Positions 11,538 to 22,216 of a stretch of 64,000 nt of DNA are shown here, one piece after another. This DNA comes from Tatumella saanichensis (GTDB taxonomy: Bacteria; Pseudomonadota; Gammaproteobacteria; Enterobacterales; Enterobacteriaceae). Under the pieces are notes generated by a model. The model searched no databases. It saw only the letters and a program-made list of their open reading frames with translations, and had not been told where the DNA came from. Made by a program: the position numbers and the translations under genes. Position 1 is the stretch's first letter; each line of letters starts with the position of its first letter. The stretch lies in the NCBI RefSeq assembly GCF_000439375.1, contig NZ_ATMI01000035.1:96499-160498 (forward strand), given 5' to 3'.

Positions 11538-11556
11538 GGGAGGCCGTTGGCCTCCC
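11538..11556 (+). other. Strong hairpin between infB and rbfA
   Basis: GGGAGGCC, loop GTT, GGCCTCCC: a perfect 8-bp stem without a following T-run. It is not a classical terminator and sits 25 bases before rbfA. It could stabilise or be a processing site in the operon mRNA. Confidence 0.6.
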
Positions 11557-11580
11557 GAATTATTTGAGAGGAGCAAAAAA

Positions 11581-11985
11581 ATGGCTAAAGAATTCGGTCG
11601 TTCCCAGCGCGTTGCTCAGGAGCTGCAAAAAGAGATTGCCCTGATCATTCAGCGCGAAATCAAAGATCCACGCGTCGGAATGATGGTCACTGTTTCAAGC
11701 GTTGAGGTCTCCCGTGACTTGGCTTACGCCAAAGTGTTCGTGACCTTCCTCAATGACAAAGACGAAGATGCGGTAAAAGGCGGCGTAAAAGCCCTGCAGG
11801 ATGCCTCAGGATTTATCCGTACTCTGCTGGGGAAAGCGATGCGTCTGCGTATCGTGCCGGAGCTGACCTTCTTCTACGACAACTCCCTGGTTGAAGGGAT
11901 GCGCATGTCTAACTTGGTCTCCAGTGTCGTGAAACACGACAACGAACGTCGCGGTGAAGCGGCGGATGAGAGCAAGGAGGACTGA
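11581..11985 (+). CDS. rbfA: 30S ribosome-binding factor RbfA
   Basis: 134 residues from ATG 11581, preceded by GAGAGGAGC. It is a KH-fold protein needed for 16S 5'-end maturation and cold growth. Conserved stretches are [39 protein letters not shown] and the SKED tail. The stop overlaps the truB ATG by one base (TGATG), implying translational coupling. Confidence 0.97.
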   Translation: MAKEFGRSQRVAQELQKEIALIIQREIKDPRVGMMVTVSSVEVSRDLAYAKVFVTFLNDKDEDAVKGGVKALQDASGFIRTLLGKAMRLRIVPELTFFYDNSLVEGMRMSNLVSSVVKHDNERRGEAADESKED

Positions 11986-12926
11986 TGGGACGTCCCCGTC
12001 GGCGTGGTCGTGATATTCATGGGGTGCTGTTGTTGGATAAACCCACCGGCATCTCCTCTAACGACCTGCTACAAAAAGTGAAGCGTCTGTATAACGCTAA
12101 TAGGGCCGGACACACCGGTGCCCTTGATCCGTTGGCGACCGGCATGCTCCCAATCTGTTTGGGGGAGGCCACCAAGTTCTCCCGCTATCTGTTGGATTCT
12201 GATAAGCGTTATCGTGTGATTGCTCGTCTTGGACAACGTACTGATACCTCAGATTCAGATGGTAATGTGGTGGAAGAGCGTCCAGTCACTTTTTCTGATG
12301 ACGTATTAGCCTCAGCACTGGATAGCTTTCGCGGTGATTTGTTGCAAGTCCCGTCGATGTTCTCGGCACTAAAACATCAGGGGCGGCCACTGTACGAATA
12401 TGCCCGTCAGGGGATCACGGTAGAGCGCGAGCCTCGTCCGATTACCGTGTATGAACTCCAGTTTATCCGTCATCAGGGGGATGAGCTTGAGTTAGAGATC
12501 CACTGCTCGAAAGGGACCTATATCCGTACCATCATTGATGACCTTGGTGAGGTACTGGGCTGTGGCGCGCATGTGATTATGCTGCGCCGTGTCCAAGTGG
12601 CCCGTTACCCGGCGGAGAAGATGGTGACTCTTGAGCAGTTACAACAACTGGCTCGCCCGGATGACCAGGGACAGCCTGACAGCGCAGCGATGGACGCTTT
12701 ACTGATGCCGATGGACAGTCCGGCAGCCGATTACCCGCTGGTGAATCTGCCAGAATCAGTCAGCCACTGGTTTAAGCTGGGTCAGCCAGTACAGATTGCC
12801 GGTGCACCGACTGAAGGCCTGGTGCGCGTCAGTGAAGGTGAGGCCGGAAAATTTATCGGCATGGCGGAAATCGACGATCAGGGCCGGGTCGCCCCGCGGC
12901 GTCTGGTGGTTGAATATTTCGACTGA
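11985..12926 (+). CDS. truB: tRNA pseudouridine(55) synthase TruB
   Basis: 313 residues (E. coli 314). It converts U55 in the T loop of tRNAs. The catalytic motif [15 protein letters not shown] places the nucleophile at Asp48, exactly the E. coli number; [13 protein letters not shown] and a C-terminal PUA-like domain are present. It is coupled to rbfA by a one-base overlap. Confidence 0.98.
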   Translation: MGRPRRRGRDIHGVLLLDKPTGISSNDLLQKVKRLYNANRAGHTGALDPLATGMLPICLGEATKFSRYLLDSDKRYRVIARLGQRTDTSDSDGNVVEERPVTFSDDVLASALDSFRGDLLQVPSMFSALKHQGRPLYEYARQGITVEREPRPITVYELQFIRHQGDELELEIHCSKGTYIRTIIDDLGEVLGCGAHVIMLRRVQVARYPAEKMVTLEQLQQLARPDDQGQPDSAAMDALLMPMDSPAADYPLVNLPESVSHWFKLGQPVQIAGAPTEGLVRVSEGEAGKFIGMAEIDDQGRVAPRRLVVEYFD

Positions 12927-12931
12927 GTTGT

Positions 12932-12960
12932 TTGCACTCATGACAGCCGCAGAGTAGAAT
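12932..12960 (+). promoter_or_regulatory. Sigma-70 promoter of rpsO
   Basis: TTGCAC, 17-base spacer, TAGAAT, about 70 bases before the rpsO ATG and just after truB. It gives rpsO-pnp a promoter independent of the nusA operon, as in E. coli. Confidence 0.75.
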
Positions 12961-13031
12961 GGCGCGGCTATAAAGTGGGAAGCTGAATTAGAGATCGGCG
13001 ACCTGAAATCTTACAAATACTGGAGTTTATT

Positions 13032-13301
13032 ATGTCTCTAAGCGTAGAAGCTAAAGCAGAGATCGTTGCTAAATACGGTCGTGGTACTAACGACAGTGGT
13101 TCAACTGAAGTTCAGGTTGCTCTGCTGACTGCACAGATCAGTCACCTGCAGGGTCACTTCTCTGAGCACAAGAAAGATCACCACAGCCGTCGCGGTCTGC
13201 TGCGCATGGTTTCCCAGCGTCGTAAGCTGCTGGATTACCTGAAGCGTAAAGACGTAGAGCGTTACACCAGCCTGATCGGAAGCCTGGGTCTGCGTCGCTA
13301 A
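13032..13301 (+). CDS. rpsO: 30S ribosomal protein S15
   Basis: 89 residues, the standard length. S15 is a primary binder of the 16S central domain. [36 protein letters not shown] and the ending [10 protein letters not shown] are diagnostic. In E. coli S15 represses its own translation through a pseudoknot at the start region. I did not model that fold here, but the 5' region is E. coli-like. Confidence 0.98.
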   Translation: MSLSVEAKAEIVAKYGRGTNDSGSTEVQVALLTAQISHLQGHFSEHKKDHHSRRGLLRMVSQRRKLLDYLKRKDVERYTSLIGSLGLRR

Positions 13302-13381
13302 GTCTGACGAGCTTTTTCCGGCGAAGAGCAATACCTCAGTATTCTGTTTCAGCTTGGAAAAAAGTTTCAGCGAGTTTCGCG

Positions 13382-13409
13382 AAAAGGGGGCCTTATGGCC
13401 CCTTTTTTC
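13382..13409 (+). terminator. Terminator after rpsO
   Basis: AAAAGGGGGCC, four-base loop, GGCCCC then six T. It separates rpsO from pnp, as the t1 terminator does in E. coli, with some read-through expected. Confidence 0.9.
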
Positions 13410-13458
13410 GGGTTAACGGCAGTATTTCTGTTGAAACTCATGTATTGTAATTGTGTGT

Positions 13459-13555
13459 GATCTTTATTTGCACGATTCGCGCGGCTAATGAGAAATCTTC
13501 CCCGCCGGTGGCGGTAATGAGTTTTGTCATTAGTCGCGAGGATGCACAAAAGATC
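13459..13555 (+). promoter_or_regulatory. pnp leader double-hairpin (RNase III / PNPase autocontrol type)
   Basis: Left arm 13459-13491 (GATCTTTATTTGCACGATTC...) pairs with right arm 13526-13555 (...GAGGATGCACAAAAGATC) to form a stem near 30 bp. It encloses a small CCGCCGGTGGCGG hairpin at 13502-13514. E. coli pnp mRNA has such a stem, cut by RNase III, after which PNPase degrades the message. The structure is seen; the mechanism is carried over from E. coli. Confidence 0.75.
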
Positions 13556-13614
13556 AAAACCCTGAAACAGGTGCCTGATGAAAGGGCGTCTGAAAAAATC
13601 AAAGGATCTTAATT

Positions 13615-15747
13615 TTGCTGAATCCGATTGTACGTAAATTCCAGTATGGTCAGCATACCGTCACTCTGGAAACCGGAATGATGGCACGCCAGGCTACTGC
13701 TGCGGTAATGGCGAGCATCGACGATACCTGTGTATTCGTGACTGTTGTCGGCCAGAAAAAAACCAAACCAGGTCAGGACTTCTTCCCATTAACCGTGAAC
13801 TACCAGGAGCGTACTTACGCTGCCGGTCGTATCCCGGGTAGCTTCTTCCGTCGTGAAGGCCGTCCAAGCGAAGGTGAAACCCTGATCGCTCGCCTGATTG
13901 ACCGTCCGGTACGTCCACTGTTCCCGGAAGGGTTCATCAATGAAGTACAGGTAATTGCGACTGTGGTCTCTGTTAACCCACAAGTTAACCCAGATATCGT
14001 GGCGATGATCGGTGCTTCTGCGGCGCTGTCGCTGTCAGGACTGCCTTTCAACGGTCCTATCGGTGCTGCCCGTGTCGGTTATATCAACGACCAGTACGTG
14101 CTGAACCCGACCACAGACGAAATGGCCGAAAGCCGTCTGGACCTGGTGGTTGCCGGTACTGACAATGCAGTACTGATGGTTGAATCTGAAGCCGAAGTCC
14201 TGAGCGAAGAACAGATGCTGGGTGCAGTGGTATTTGGCCACGACCAACAGCAGGTTGTTATCGAAAACATTAAGTCTCTGGTCGCTGAAGCCGGCAAACC
14301 GCGTTGGGACTGGCAGCCGGAAGCCGCTAACGAAGCCCTGAACGCGCGTATTTCTGCGCTGGCAGAAAGCCGTCTGAGCGATGCTTACCGTATCACCGAA
14401 AAACAGCAACGCTACGAGCAGGTTAACCTGATCAAAAGCGAAACCATCACTGCGCTGAAAGCAGAAGATGAGAGCTTAGACGAAGGCGAAATCAGCGATC
14501 TGCTGCACGCTATTGAGAAAAACGTAGTCCGTGCCCGTATCTTGAACGGTGAACCGCGTATCGATGGCCGTGAAAAAGACATGGTTCGTGGTTTGGACGT
14601 GCGTACCGGTGTTCTGCCGCGTACCCACGGTTCTGCACTGTTTACCCGTGGTGAAACTCAGGCGCTGGTAACCGCTACCCTGGGAACTGCTCGTGATGCG
14701 CAGAACCTGGATGAGCTGATGGGCGAGAAAACCGACAGCTTCTTGTTCCACTACAACTTCCCTCCGTACTCTGTCGGTGAAACCGGCATGGTGGGTTCAC
14801 CTAAGCGTCGTGAGATTGGTCACGGTCGTCTGGCGAAACGTGGTGTGCTGGCAGTCATGCCTAAACATGATGTGTTCCCATACACCGTGCGTGTGGTGTC
14901 AGAAATCACCGAATCTAACGGTTCTTCTTCGATGGCTTCTGTCTGTGGTGCTTCTCTGGCACTGATGGACGCGGGTGTACCGATCAAAGCGGCAGTTGCC
15001 GGTATTGCGATGGGTCTGGTGAAGGACGGTGAGCGTTACGTGGTTCTGTCTGACATTCTGGGTGATGAAGACCACCTGGGTGATATGGACTTTAAAGTCG
15101 CCGGTAGCCGTGACGGTGTGACTGCGCTGCAGATGGACATCAAAATCGAAGGTATCACCCGCGAAATTATGCAGGTTGCCCTGAACCAGGCTAAGGGTGC
15201 GCGTCTGCACATTCTGGGCACCATGGAACAGGCTATCAGCACACCGCGTGTTGAGATCTCTGAATTCGCTCCGCGTATTCACACCATCCGCATCAACCCG
15301 GATAAGATCAAAGACGTTATCGGTAAAGGTGGTTCAGTGATCCGTGCCCTGACCGAAGAAACCGGCACCACTATCGAAATCGAAGACGACGGCACAGTGA
15401 AAATCGCTGCAACCGACGGTGACAAAGCGAAAGAAGCTATCCGCCGTATTGAAGAAATCACTGCTGATATCGAAGTTGGTCGTATCTACAACGGTAAAGT
15501 GACTCGTATCGTTGATTTCGGTGCATTTGTGGCTATCGGTGGTGGCAAAGAAGGTCTGGTGCACATTTCTCAGATCGCGGATAAGCGTGTGGAGAAAGTC
15601 ACTGACTATCTGCAGATGGGTCAGGAAGTGCCGGTTAAGGTACTGGAAGTTGACCGTCAGGGTCGCGTCCGTCTGAGCATCAAAGAAGCTGCTGAGAAAC
15701 CTCAGGCTGAAGAAACAACTGCAACGAACCCAGCTGACGCTGAGTAA
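13615..15747 (+). CDS. pnp: Polyribonucleotide nucleotidyltransferase (PNPase)
   Basis: 710 residues (E. coli 711) from a TTG start (M-LNPIVRKF) with AAGGAT upstream; E. coli pnp also starts with TTG. It is a phosphorolytic 3'-5' exoribonuclease and degradosome component. Two RNase PH cores (around [16 protein letters not shown] and [14 protein letters not shown] loops) are followed by the [17 protein letters not shown] near residue 570 and an S1 domain [13 protein letters not shown] near 630. It is autoregulated through the upstream leader hairpin. Confidence 0.98.
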   Translation: MLNPIVRKFQYGQHTVTLETGMMARQATAAVMASIDDTCVFVTVVGQKKTKPGQDFFPLTVNYQERTYAAGRIPGSFFRREGRPSEGETLIARLIDRPVRPLFPEGFINEVQVIATVVSVNPQVNPDIVAMIGASAALSLSGLPFNGPIGAARVGYINDQYVLNPTTDEMAESRLDLVVAGTDNAVLMVESEAEVLSEEQMLGAVVFGHDQQQVVIENIKSLVAEAGKPRWDWQPEAANEALNARISALAESRLSDAYRITEKQQRYEQVNLIKSETITALKAEDESLDEGEISDLLHAIEKNVVRARILNGEPRIDGREKDMVRGLDVRTGVLPRTHGSALFTRGETQALVTATLGTARDAQNLDELMGEKTDSFLFHYNFPPYSVGETGMVGSPKRREIGHGRLAKRGVLAVMPKHDVFPYTVRVVSEITESNGSSSMASVCGASLALMDAGVPIKAAVAGIAMGLVKDGERYVVLSDILGDEDHLGDMDFKVAGSRDGVTALQMDIKIEGITREIMQVALNQAKGARLHILGTMEQAISTPRVEISEFAPRIHTIRINPDKIKDVIGKGGSVIRALTEETGTTIEIEDDGTVKIAATDGDKAKEAIRRIEEITADIEVGRIYNGKVTRIVDFGAFVAIGGGKEGLVHISQIADKRVEKVTDYLQMGQEVPVKVLEVDRQGRVRLSIKEAAEKPQAEETTATNPADAE

Positions 15748-15760
15748 GCGTTGATGATTA

Positions 15761-15789
15761 TCCCTCCCTCTGCGTCGCGGGGGGAGGGA
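15761..15789 (+). terminator. Hairpin after pnp
   Basis: TCCCTCCC pairs with GGGAGGGA across a 13-base loop, 14 bases after the pnp stop. The following TTCATGTTAT is only modestly T-rich, so termination may be partial, or the stem may mainly protect the 3' end. Confidence 0.5.
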
Positions 15790-15864
15790 TTCATGTTATC
15801 GCGAGGGCAGGATTCCTTTGCACGGCAGGCGGATAACAGGAAGTTTGTATTCGGGAGTGGGATA

Positions 15865-16752
15865 ATGAAGCCTTATTTGCGTGGGGGTGTCGTCGCCGCA
15901 GCATTGGTGCTGGCAGGATGCAGCAGCAACTCTGATTGGCGCCAGAACGAAGTTCTCGCCGTCCCTTTGCAACCCACCTTGCAACAGGAAGTTATCCTGG
16001 CGAGGATGGAACAAATTCTTGCCAGTCGTGCCCTGACCGATGATGAACGCGCACAGCTTTTATATGAGCGCGGAGTGTTGTATGATAGTTTAGGTTTGCG
16101 GGCACTCGCACGGAACGATTTTTCCCGAGCGTTGTCTATAAGACCAGATATGCCAGAAGTGTTTAACTATCTTGGTATATACTTTACGCAGGCAGGGAAC
16201 TTTGATTCTGCCTATGAAGCGTTTGATTCTGTACTTGAGCTTGATCCAACTTACAATTATGCGCATCTGAATCGAGGTATCGCCCTCTACTACGGTGGAC
16301 GATACAAGTTAGCGCAAGATGATCTGCTGGCGTTTTATCAGGACGATCCCAATGATCCGTTTCGCACGCTGTGGCTCTATCTCGACGAACGTCAGATAGA
16401 CGCTAAAAAGGCGAAAGTCGCGCTGAAACAGCGTTATGACACTGCGAATAAAGATCAATGGGGATGGAATATTGTCGAGTTCTACCTGGGCGATATCAGT
16501 GAAAAAACACTGATGCAGCGCTTACAGGCAGATGCAACGGATAACACCTCGCTCGCTGAACATCTCAGTGAAACCAACTTCTATTTAGGTAAATACTACC
16601 TAAGTCTGGGGGAGAAGGATAACGCAGAAGCGTTATTCAAACTGGCGGTAGCCAACAATGTGAATAACTTTGTTGAACACCGATATGCATTGTTGGAACT
16701 GGCGGAACTTGGCCAGGCACAAGACGACCTATCAGAATCTGACCAGCAATAG
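15865..16752 (+). CDS. nlpI: Outer-membrane lipoprotein NlpI
   Basis: 295 residues from ATG 15865 (E. coli 294); the frame is open upstream but that part is unlike NlpI. The signal peptide ends in the lipobox LAGC (Cys19). TPR repeats follow, including [21 protein letters not shown] and the next unit. NlpI is an adaptor that brings peptidoglycan endopeptidases such as MepS to the protease Prc. It lies between pnp and deaD, as in E. coli. Confidence 0.96.
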   Translation: MKPYLRGGVVAAALVLAGCSSNSDWRQNEVLAVPLQPTLQQEVILARMEQILASRALTDDERAQLLYERGVLYDSLGLRALARNDFSRALSIRPDMPEVFNYLGIYFTQAGNFDSAYEAFDSVLELDPTYNYAHLNRGIALYYGGRYKLAQDDLLAFYQDDPNDPFRTLWLYLDERQIDAKKAKVALKQRYDTANKDQWGWNIVEFYLGDISEKTLMQRLQADATDNTSLAEHLSETNFYLGKYYLSLGEKDNAEALFKLAVANNVNNFVEHRYALLELAELGQAQDDLSESDQQ

Positions 16753-16927
16753 CTGACGACATTTGACACCCTTTTTTCATTTCCTGTCATCCTTCGGGGT
16801 GAGGGGTGTTTTATTCGTCAAAAACTTCTAATTTGAGCCGGTTCACACTTTTCAATGAAAATAACTGAAAGTTTTCATGACGAGTTATGTAGACTGGCCG
16901 CCGTAATCTAAGAGGCACGTGTACTAC

Positions 16928-18775
16928 ATGACTGATATTCAAACCACTTTTTCCGATCTGGGCCTTAACGAATCCATCCTGTCTGCATTGAATGACATGG
17001 GATACGTTAAACCATCGCCTATCCAGGCGGCCTGTATTCCTCATCTGCTGGAAGGCCGTGATGTTCTGGGTATGGCTCAGACCGGTAGTGGTAAAACAGC
17101 GGCATTCTCTCTGCCATTGCTGAACAACATTGATCCTACCCTGAAAGCACCACAGATCCTGGTGCTGGCACCGACCCGTGAGCTGGCGGTTCAGGTGGGC
17201 GAAGCCTGTAACGAATTTTCTAAACACATGCGTGGCGTTAACGTTCTGGCCCTGTATGGCGGCCAGCGTTATGACGTACAGCTGCGCGCCCTGCGTCAAG
17301 GACCACAGATCGTGGTCGGTACTCCGGGCCGTCTGTTGGACCACCTGAAGCGCGGTACCTTGGACCTGTCTAACCTGCGTGGTCTGGTACTGGACGAAGC
17401 CGATGAAATGCTGCGCATGGGCTTTATCGAAGACGTTGAAACCATCATGGCTCAGATCCCAGAAGGTCATCAGACCGCTCTGTTCTCTGCAACCATGCCA
17501 GAAGCGATCCGCCGCATTACCCGTCGCTTTATGAAAGAGCCACAGGAAGTGCGTATCCAGTCAAGCATCACTACCCGTCCGGACATCAGCCAGTCTTACT
17601 GGACTGCTTACGGCCGTAAGAGTGATGCTCTGGTTCGTTTCTTGGAAGCGGAAGATTTTGATGCAGCGATCATCTTCGTTCGTACCAAAAATGCGACCCT
17701 CGAAGTTGCGGAAACGCTGGAGCGTAATGGCTACAGCAGTGCTGCACTGAACGGTGACATGAACCAGTCTCTGCGTGAGCAGACCCTGGAGCGTCTGAAG
17801 GATGGTCGTCTGGATATCCTGATCGCGACCGACGTTGCAGCCCGTGGCCTGGACGTTGAGCGTATCAGCCTGGTCGTTAACTACGACATCCCACTGGATG
17901 CTGAGTCTTACGTACACCGTATCGGCCGTACCGGTCGTGCAGGTCGTGCAGGTCGCGCACTGCTGTTCGTTGAGAACCGTGAGCGTCGTCTGCTGCGCAA
18001 CATCGAACGCACCATGAAGCTGACCATTCCAGAAGTTGAGCTGCCAAATGCGGAACTGCTGAGCACCCGTCGTCAGGCGAAATTCGCCGAGCGCGTACAG
18101 CAGCAGCTGGAAAGCAGCGATCTGGATCAGTACCGTGCACTGCTGACCAAACTGTCTCCGCAAGAAGATCTGGATATGGAAACGCTGGCCGCAGCACTGC
18201 TGAAAATGGCACAGGGTGAACGTCCATTAATCGTGCCTGCTGATGCACCACGTCCTCCTCGTCGCGAGTTCCGTGACCGTGATGATCGTGGCGGCCGTGA
18301 CCGTGATGATCGTCGTGGTAACCGTGATCGTGACGGTGATCGTCCACGTCGTGAGCGTCGTGATGTTGGCGATATGCAGATGTACCGTATCGAAGTGGGC
18401 CGTGATGACGGTGTTGAAGTTCGTCACATCGTGGGTGCTATCGCCAACGAAGGCGATATCAGCAGCCGTTACATTGGTAACATCAAGCTGTTTGGTACTC
18501 ACTCAACTATCGAATTACCAAAAGGCATGCCGGGCGAGATCCTGCAGCACTTCACCAAGACGCGTATTCTGAACAAGCCGATGAATATGCAGTTGATTGG
18601 TGATGCACAGCCACAGTCCCGTGAACCACGTCGTGGTGGTGGTCGTGATGGTAACCGTGAAGGTGGACGTCGTTTCTCTGACCGCCGTGAAGGCGGTCGT
18701 GGCTTCGGTGGTAACCGTGAGCGCGGTCCACGTCGTGAAGACGGTGCTGCACCGGCACGTCGTCGCGAGTACTAA
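16928..18775 (+). CDS. deaD: Cold-shock DEAD-box RNA helicase DeaD (CsdA)
   Basis: 615 residues from ATG 16928. Order: Q motif [12 protein letters not shown], motif [13 protein letters not shown] box [13 protein letters not shown] (ALFSATMPE), motif [16 protein letters not shown], a dimerisation region, a basic [14 protein letters not shown] linker, the RNA-binding domain ([19 protein letters not shown]) and an RGG-like tail. It unwinds structured RNA in 50S assembly and mRNA decay at low temperature. Long antisense open frames here come from the repetitive CGT/GAC codon use. Confidence 0.98.
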   Translation: MTDIQTTFSDLGLNESILSALNDMGYVKPSPIQAACIPHLLEGRDVLGMAQTGSGKTAAFSLPLLNNIDPTLKAPQILVLAPTRELAVQVGEACNEFSKHMRGVNVLALYGGQRYDVQLRALRQGPQIVVGTPGRLLDHLKRGTLDLSNLRGLVLDEADEMLRMGFIEDVETIMAQIPEGHQTALFSATMPEAIRRITRRFMKEPQEVRIQSSITTRPDISQSYWTAYGRKSDALVRFLEAEDFDAAIIFVRTKNATLEVAETLERNGYSSAALNGDMNQSLREQTLERLKDGRLDILIATDVAARGLDVERISLVVNYDIPLDAESYVHRIGRTGRAGRAGRALLFVENRERRLLRNIERTMKLTIPEVELPNAELLSTRRQAKFAERVQQQLESSDLDQYRALLTKLSPQEDLDMETLAAALLKMAQGERPLIVPADAPRPPRREFRDRDDRGGRDRDDRRGNRDRDGDRPRRERRDVGDMQMYRIEVGRDDGVEVRHIVGAIANEGDISSRYIGNIKLFGTHSTIELPKGMPGEILQHFTKTRILNKPMNMQLIGDAQPQSREPRRGGGRDGNREGGRRFSDRREGGRGFGGNRERGPRREDGAAPARRREY

Positions 18776-18828
18776 TCTGTTAACCATGAGGTCGGTGTCA
18801 GCCGGCCTCAGTGGAACAGCCTGAAATA

Positions 18829-18856
18829 GCGAGGGATATCTCCCTCGCTTTTTTTA
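18829..18856 (+). terminator. Terminator after deaD
   Basis: GCGAGGGA, loop TATC, TCCCTCGC, then seven T. A second GC-rich stem (GAGGTCGG / CCGGCCTC) lies just upstream at about 18788-18811. Confidence 0.93.
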
Positions 18857-19354
18857 TATCTGCGGTTTAGCGGGAGACAGCTGAATCAGCGATGCCTCCG
18901 CACCCCTTACCCATACACTCCCTGATAACCTATCTACTCGGATATTTCAGTCAATACCGTTATTGATACCGCAGTGATCGCGTACCCGTTCCTTTTAGAG
19001 CCAATTCATTGCTTATCCAATTATGGATACCTGTAATCGGGATAATAGTCGTGACCGGTTTATCAATACGTTTTCATCCGCTAACCCCTAATTAAAATAG
19101 GGCATTGTATGTAAAACAGTCACCTAGCGTTGGCAACTGATACATCAAAAAACGAACAAATCATCACCGTTTAATGAGCGGGTAATACGCTTACAGCCCA
19201 ATGATAGATTTGATTACCTATGTTTAATAATAAAGTAGATTCAATGAATATATGGTGTTGATCATATTTCGGAAGTTATTGGAATACCTGATCCCCTGTT
19301 GCTATCGGGTCTCGGTGTGATAACGGTGCTTTATTATTGCTCAAGAGGTTAACC
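18857..19354. other. Gene-free stretch where E. coli has mtr
   Basis: About 500 bases with no credible coding frame on either strand, lower in GC than its surroundings. In E. coli the tryptophan permease gene mtr follows deaD; no trace of it is visible here. The right end presumably holds the former promoter of the broken DoxX gene. Confidence 0.6.
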
Positions 19355-19674
19355 ATGAAAGGGGCTGTGGATTGCTTCAATCTGGTCTCGCGTATTCTAG
19401 CCGCCGGATTATTTTTTGCTTCCGGGATCGGTAAAATGACCGCCTACGGGACTGACCTTGATCTGATGGCTCAGAACTCTATGTCGGCGCTGTTCCTACC
19501 ACTGGTTATTCTGTTGGCAGTGGGGGCAGTATCGCCATTGTGTTCGGTTTCCTGACCCGCTTTGCCTCGGCGTTTATGGCGGTGTTCTCAATTGCAGCCG
19601 GCATTCTGTTCTATCCTGCGCCCGTCAGTATCAGCCTTTCTGTTCTACCCTCTCAGGGTGCACTTTCAGGCTGA
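19355..19674 (+). pseudogene. DoxX-family membrane protein, frameshifted and truncated
   Basis: From ATG 19355 the frame reads a DoxX-like start (SRILAAGLFFASGIGKMTAYG...LFLPLVILL), then goes out of frame in the G-run GTGGGGGC near 19520. The family sequence continues one base back as GSIAIVFGFLTRFASAFMAVFSIAAGILF (19524 onward), then ends early in PSQGALSG at 19674. The usual last membrane helix and conserved MKN segment are missing. One base deletion plus loss of the 3' end explains this. A sequencing error could explain the shift but not the missing tail. Confidence 0.75.
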
Positions 19675-19687
19675 TCCTTATCCTTAT

Positions 19688-20722
19688 TTATATCTCTTCG
19701 TCCGAGCCGCTCAACACTGTCTTTGCGGCCGCCATGGCCTGCGAGAAGGAATAAATCCGCGCATCAATATCGTAAATTTGGCCATTGACCATGATTTCAT
19801 CTGCCTGATAGTGCTGCTGTAGGGAGGCCATACCACGGGTAATGGTTTTCTGGTCCCCAACCAGTGACATCCCTAAGGCCCGGTCGACACCAAACTTCTC
19901 GGCGGGGGACCAGATATGATCCATATTTTCTACCGGCTCAGGCAAAGGTCCCGGCATTCCGCGGCGTAGATTAATAAACTGCTGCTGCTGGGAGGTAAAT
20001 AGATAGCGGGCGCGGGCGTTACTTTCTGCGGCGATAACATTAATGCCTATTACTACATAAGGTTCTGCCAGCCGTGCTGAAGGGTGGAATTGCTCACGGT
20101 ATAGGCTGATAGCCTGTGACAACATCTCCGGCGCAAAGTGTGAGGCAAAGGCAAAGGGTAGACCGAGTCTTGCGGCTAGCTGAGCGCTATACAGGCTGGA
20201 ACCGAGTAACCACACCGGGATCTGTGTAGCGACTCCTGGCACCGGTTGAACATCAAAATGCGTCCCAACTGGTGCATCAAACCAACGGATCAGCTGTTCG
20301 ATATCCTGCGGAAAACTGTCTTCATGGCTGCCGGACATATGGCGTCTGAGGGCCATCATGGTCCGCTGGTCTGAGCCAGGGGCACGGCCAATTCCCAAGT
20401 CAATACGATCAGGGTAGAGTGTCGCCAAGGTGGCAAACTGCTCGGCAATCACCAGCGGAGAGTGGTTCGGCAACATTACCCCGCCGGAACCGAGGCGCAG
20501 ATGTTGGGTATTGGCGGCCAGATAGCCAATCAGCACCGAGGTTGCAGCACTGGCAATGCCGGTCATATTGTGGTGTTCTGCCAGCCAGTAGCGGTGAAAC
20601 CCCGCTGACTCTGCAAAACGGGCCAATGCCAGTGAATTCCTGAAGGCTGCGGCAGGCGTCGCCTGTGCCGGCACCGGCGAAAGGTCCAGTACTGACAGCT
20701 TGAAAGGTTTCGGTTCAGACAT
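19688..20722 (-). CDS. yhbW: Luciferase-like flavin-dependent monooxygenase YhbW
   Basis: 344 residues of the LLM-class, single-component bacterial-luciferase fold. [44 protein letters not shown] and [11 protein letters not shown] are family signatures of FMN/F420-type TIM-barrel oxidoreductases. The order deaD ... yhbW matches E. coli. The substrate is unknown. The gene looks intact although the genes on both sides are damaged. Confidence 0.9.
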   Translation of the reverse strand: MSEPKPFKLSVLDLSPVPAQATPAAAFRNSLALARFAESAGFHRYWLAEHHNMTGIASAATSVLIGYLAANTQHLRLGSGGVMLPNHSPLVIAEQFATLATLYPDRIDLGIGRAPGSDQRTMMALRRHMSGSHEDSFPQDIEQLIRWFDAPVGTHFDVQPVPGVATQIPVWLLGSSLYSAQLAARLGLPFAFASHFAPEMLSQAISLYREQFHPSARLAEPYVVIGINVIAAESNARARYLFTSQQQQFINLRRGMPGPLPEPVENMDHIWSPAEKFGVDRALGMSLVGDQKTITRGMASLQQHYQADEIMVNGQIYDIDARIYSFSQAMAAAKTVLSGSDEEI

Positions 20723-20966
20723 AAGGACACCTTATTCATAGCGAAAAGCTCCGGCGATCGCCGCCGGAGGTATCTTTGACATTGTCCTGACTGTAGCCGT
20801 TTTTTGGCGGTTACCCTACGCGGATTGTGCCGCTTGTAGATGGCGCGCCATTCCGTTACGGTCATACTCGTCGCGGTTGCAGTGCTACCAGCCTGATATC
20901 GCAAAGGCGGCAGACTAAAGGTAAGATTCATACGTCGGTCCGGCCTAGTCCGTTAATATTCGAAAA

Positions 20967-21359
20967 ATGCTCACAGAGGTTACTGAGCACCTCCTCGGTG
21001 ATAGCCGTAACGGTTTAAAGGCGAGACACTGTTGCCCCGAACGAGCAGCACTCCTGCGCGGACAGAGGAGGTTTCCAGTCAGAAAACCACGGGGCCTCAG
21101 TGTCCAGGCAGCAGTCTGGTATTCAACAGAGGCACGGGCAGGCCGTAAAGATCCGGATATGTTATTCTTTCAGCGTCGTCTGGTGGTGGAAGGGGATACT
21201 GAGCTTGGTCTGGCGGTGAAAAATCTGCTGGGGGCTATTGAACCCGACGCCGTTCCAGCGATACTACGTAAAGGGTTGCAGCCTCTGGCTGCAGTGACAG
21301 AATCTGGAATGACACAGGACGCCAGCCTAAAGCTGGTGCGCGAAGAGAACTCATGCTAA
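20967..21359 (+). pseudogene. ubiT: Remnant of ubiT (anaerobic ubiquinone accessory factor, SCP2 domain)
   Basis: Only the last part is recognisable: from about 21144 the frame reads RKDPDMLFFQRRLVVEGDTEL and GLAVKNLLGAIEP, which is the C-terminal half of E. coli UbiT (YhbT, 174 residues). The preceding 59 codons do not resemble UbiT in any frame I tried. The overlap ATGCTAA with yhbS at 21353-21359 is retained. UbiT carries quinone intermediates in the O2-independent pathway with UbiU and UbiV. Both partners, which lie next to ubiT in E. coli, are absent here. Confidence 0.75.
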
Positions 21360-21853
21360 TTCGGACAGAGATCGGTATTGATGCCGCTGGCATCGAACGC
21401 TTATTAAAACGGTGTATTGACCCTGCACAGGAAGCGGAACGAGTCAGTCAGTTACGCGAACAGGGACTACTGACCTTGGGCGTGGTGGCGACCGATGATG
21501 AAGGTCAGGTTCTGGGTTATGCTGCGTTCAGCCCAGTAACTTTAGACGGAGAAGACAAGGGCTGGGTACTGCTGTCGTCGCTGGCAGTAGACCGTGAGCA
21601 GGCACAACAGCTTTCAGAAAGTGCATTGGTGCGCGAGGCGCTTGATACCCTCAATGAATTTGGTTATAGCGCGGTAGTGGCCTATCAGCCTTATGCTTGC
21701 CTATCAGAGCTTGGTTTTGGTGATGCGCAGTCTCTGACGTACCGCGCACCGCAGGGGCAGGGCGAACAGCAATTGCAGGTCTGTCCGCTGGCTAATGGCC
21801 CTGTTGAAGGTGTCAGCGGTGAATTACTGTTTTCTGCTCCTTTTTATGGCTGA
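21353..21853 (+). CDS. yhbS: YhbS-like GNAT protein with altered acetyl-CoA loop
   Basis: 166 residues, collinear with E. coli YhbS ([42 protein letters not shown]). In GNAT enzymes strand 4 leads into a Q/R-x-x-G-x-G/A loop that binds CoA pyrophosphate; E. coli YhbS has RGQGLA there. Here residues 81-91 read [11 protein letters not shown], with no glycine. The fold may persist, but acetyltransfer by the usual mode is doubtful. The start overlaps the ubiT remnant by 7 bases and the end overlaps yhbQ by 10. Confidence 0.85.
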   Translation: MLIRTEIGIDAAGIERLLKRCIDPAQEAERVSQLREQGLLTLGVVATDDEGQVLGYAAFSPVTLDGEDKGWVLLSSLAVDREQAQQLSESALVREALDTLNEFGYSAVVAYQPYACLSELGFGDAQSLTYRAPQGQGEQQLQVCPLANGPVEGVSGELLFSAPFYG

Positions 21854-22131
21854 CGGGTAAACCACAACTGAAGATCTGCCGGTTGCTGTGCCACCAGCCG
21901 TAATTTCTGTGAGCGGGTCTGTTGCTTTATCCGGTATTCCAGCCGTGAAGCTTCAGATCGGTCGCCACCCGGACACTGGTAGACCAGCAACAACGGCCCC
22001 TTCCCGCGTAACGCTTTTGCACCACTACCGTTTTGATGCTGACGAAAGCGGCGCTCAACATCGGTGGTGATCCCAGTATAGAGTGCGCCAGTGGCGGTAC
22101 GTACCATATAGACAAACCACTGATTTTCCAT
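21844..22131 (-). CDS. yhbQ: GIY-YIG domain protein YhbQ
   Basis: 95 residues forming one UvrC-type GIY-YIG domain: [22 protein letters not shown] near the N-terminus and [12 protein letters not shown]. coli YhbQ has reported nuclease-like activity on DNA. Its 3' end overlaps the convergent yhbS by 10 bases. Confidence 0.92.
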   Translation of the reverse strand: MENQWFVYMVRTATGALYTGITTDVERRFRQHQNGSGAKALRGKGPLLLVYQCPGGDRSEASRLEYRIKQQTRSQKLRLVAQQPADLQLWFTRQP

Positions 22132-22216
22132 AGCCTGAGTGCTCCCTGAAAGCTGTCGTCGTCACTGTGACGTCCTGCACAGAGAGTAACATGATGTCCC
22201 GGAGAAAAAATCTAGC

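Noticed and set aside
16766..16815. Possible terminator after nlpI (ACACCC...GGGTGT)
   Set aside because: The loop is too large and the T-run lies inside it rather than after the stem.
17561..18787. Several long open frames antisense to and out of frame with deaD
   Set aside because: They arise from the repetitive CGT/GAC codons of the basic RDRDD/RGG tail; deaD is unquestionably the real gene.
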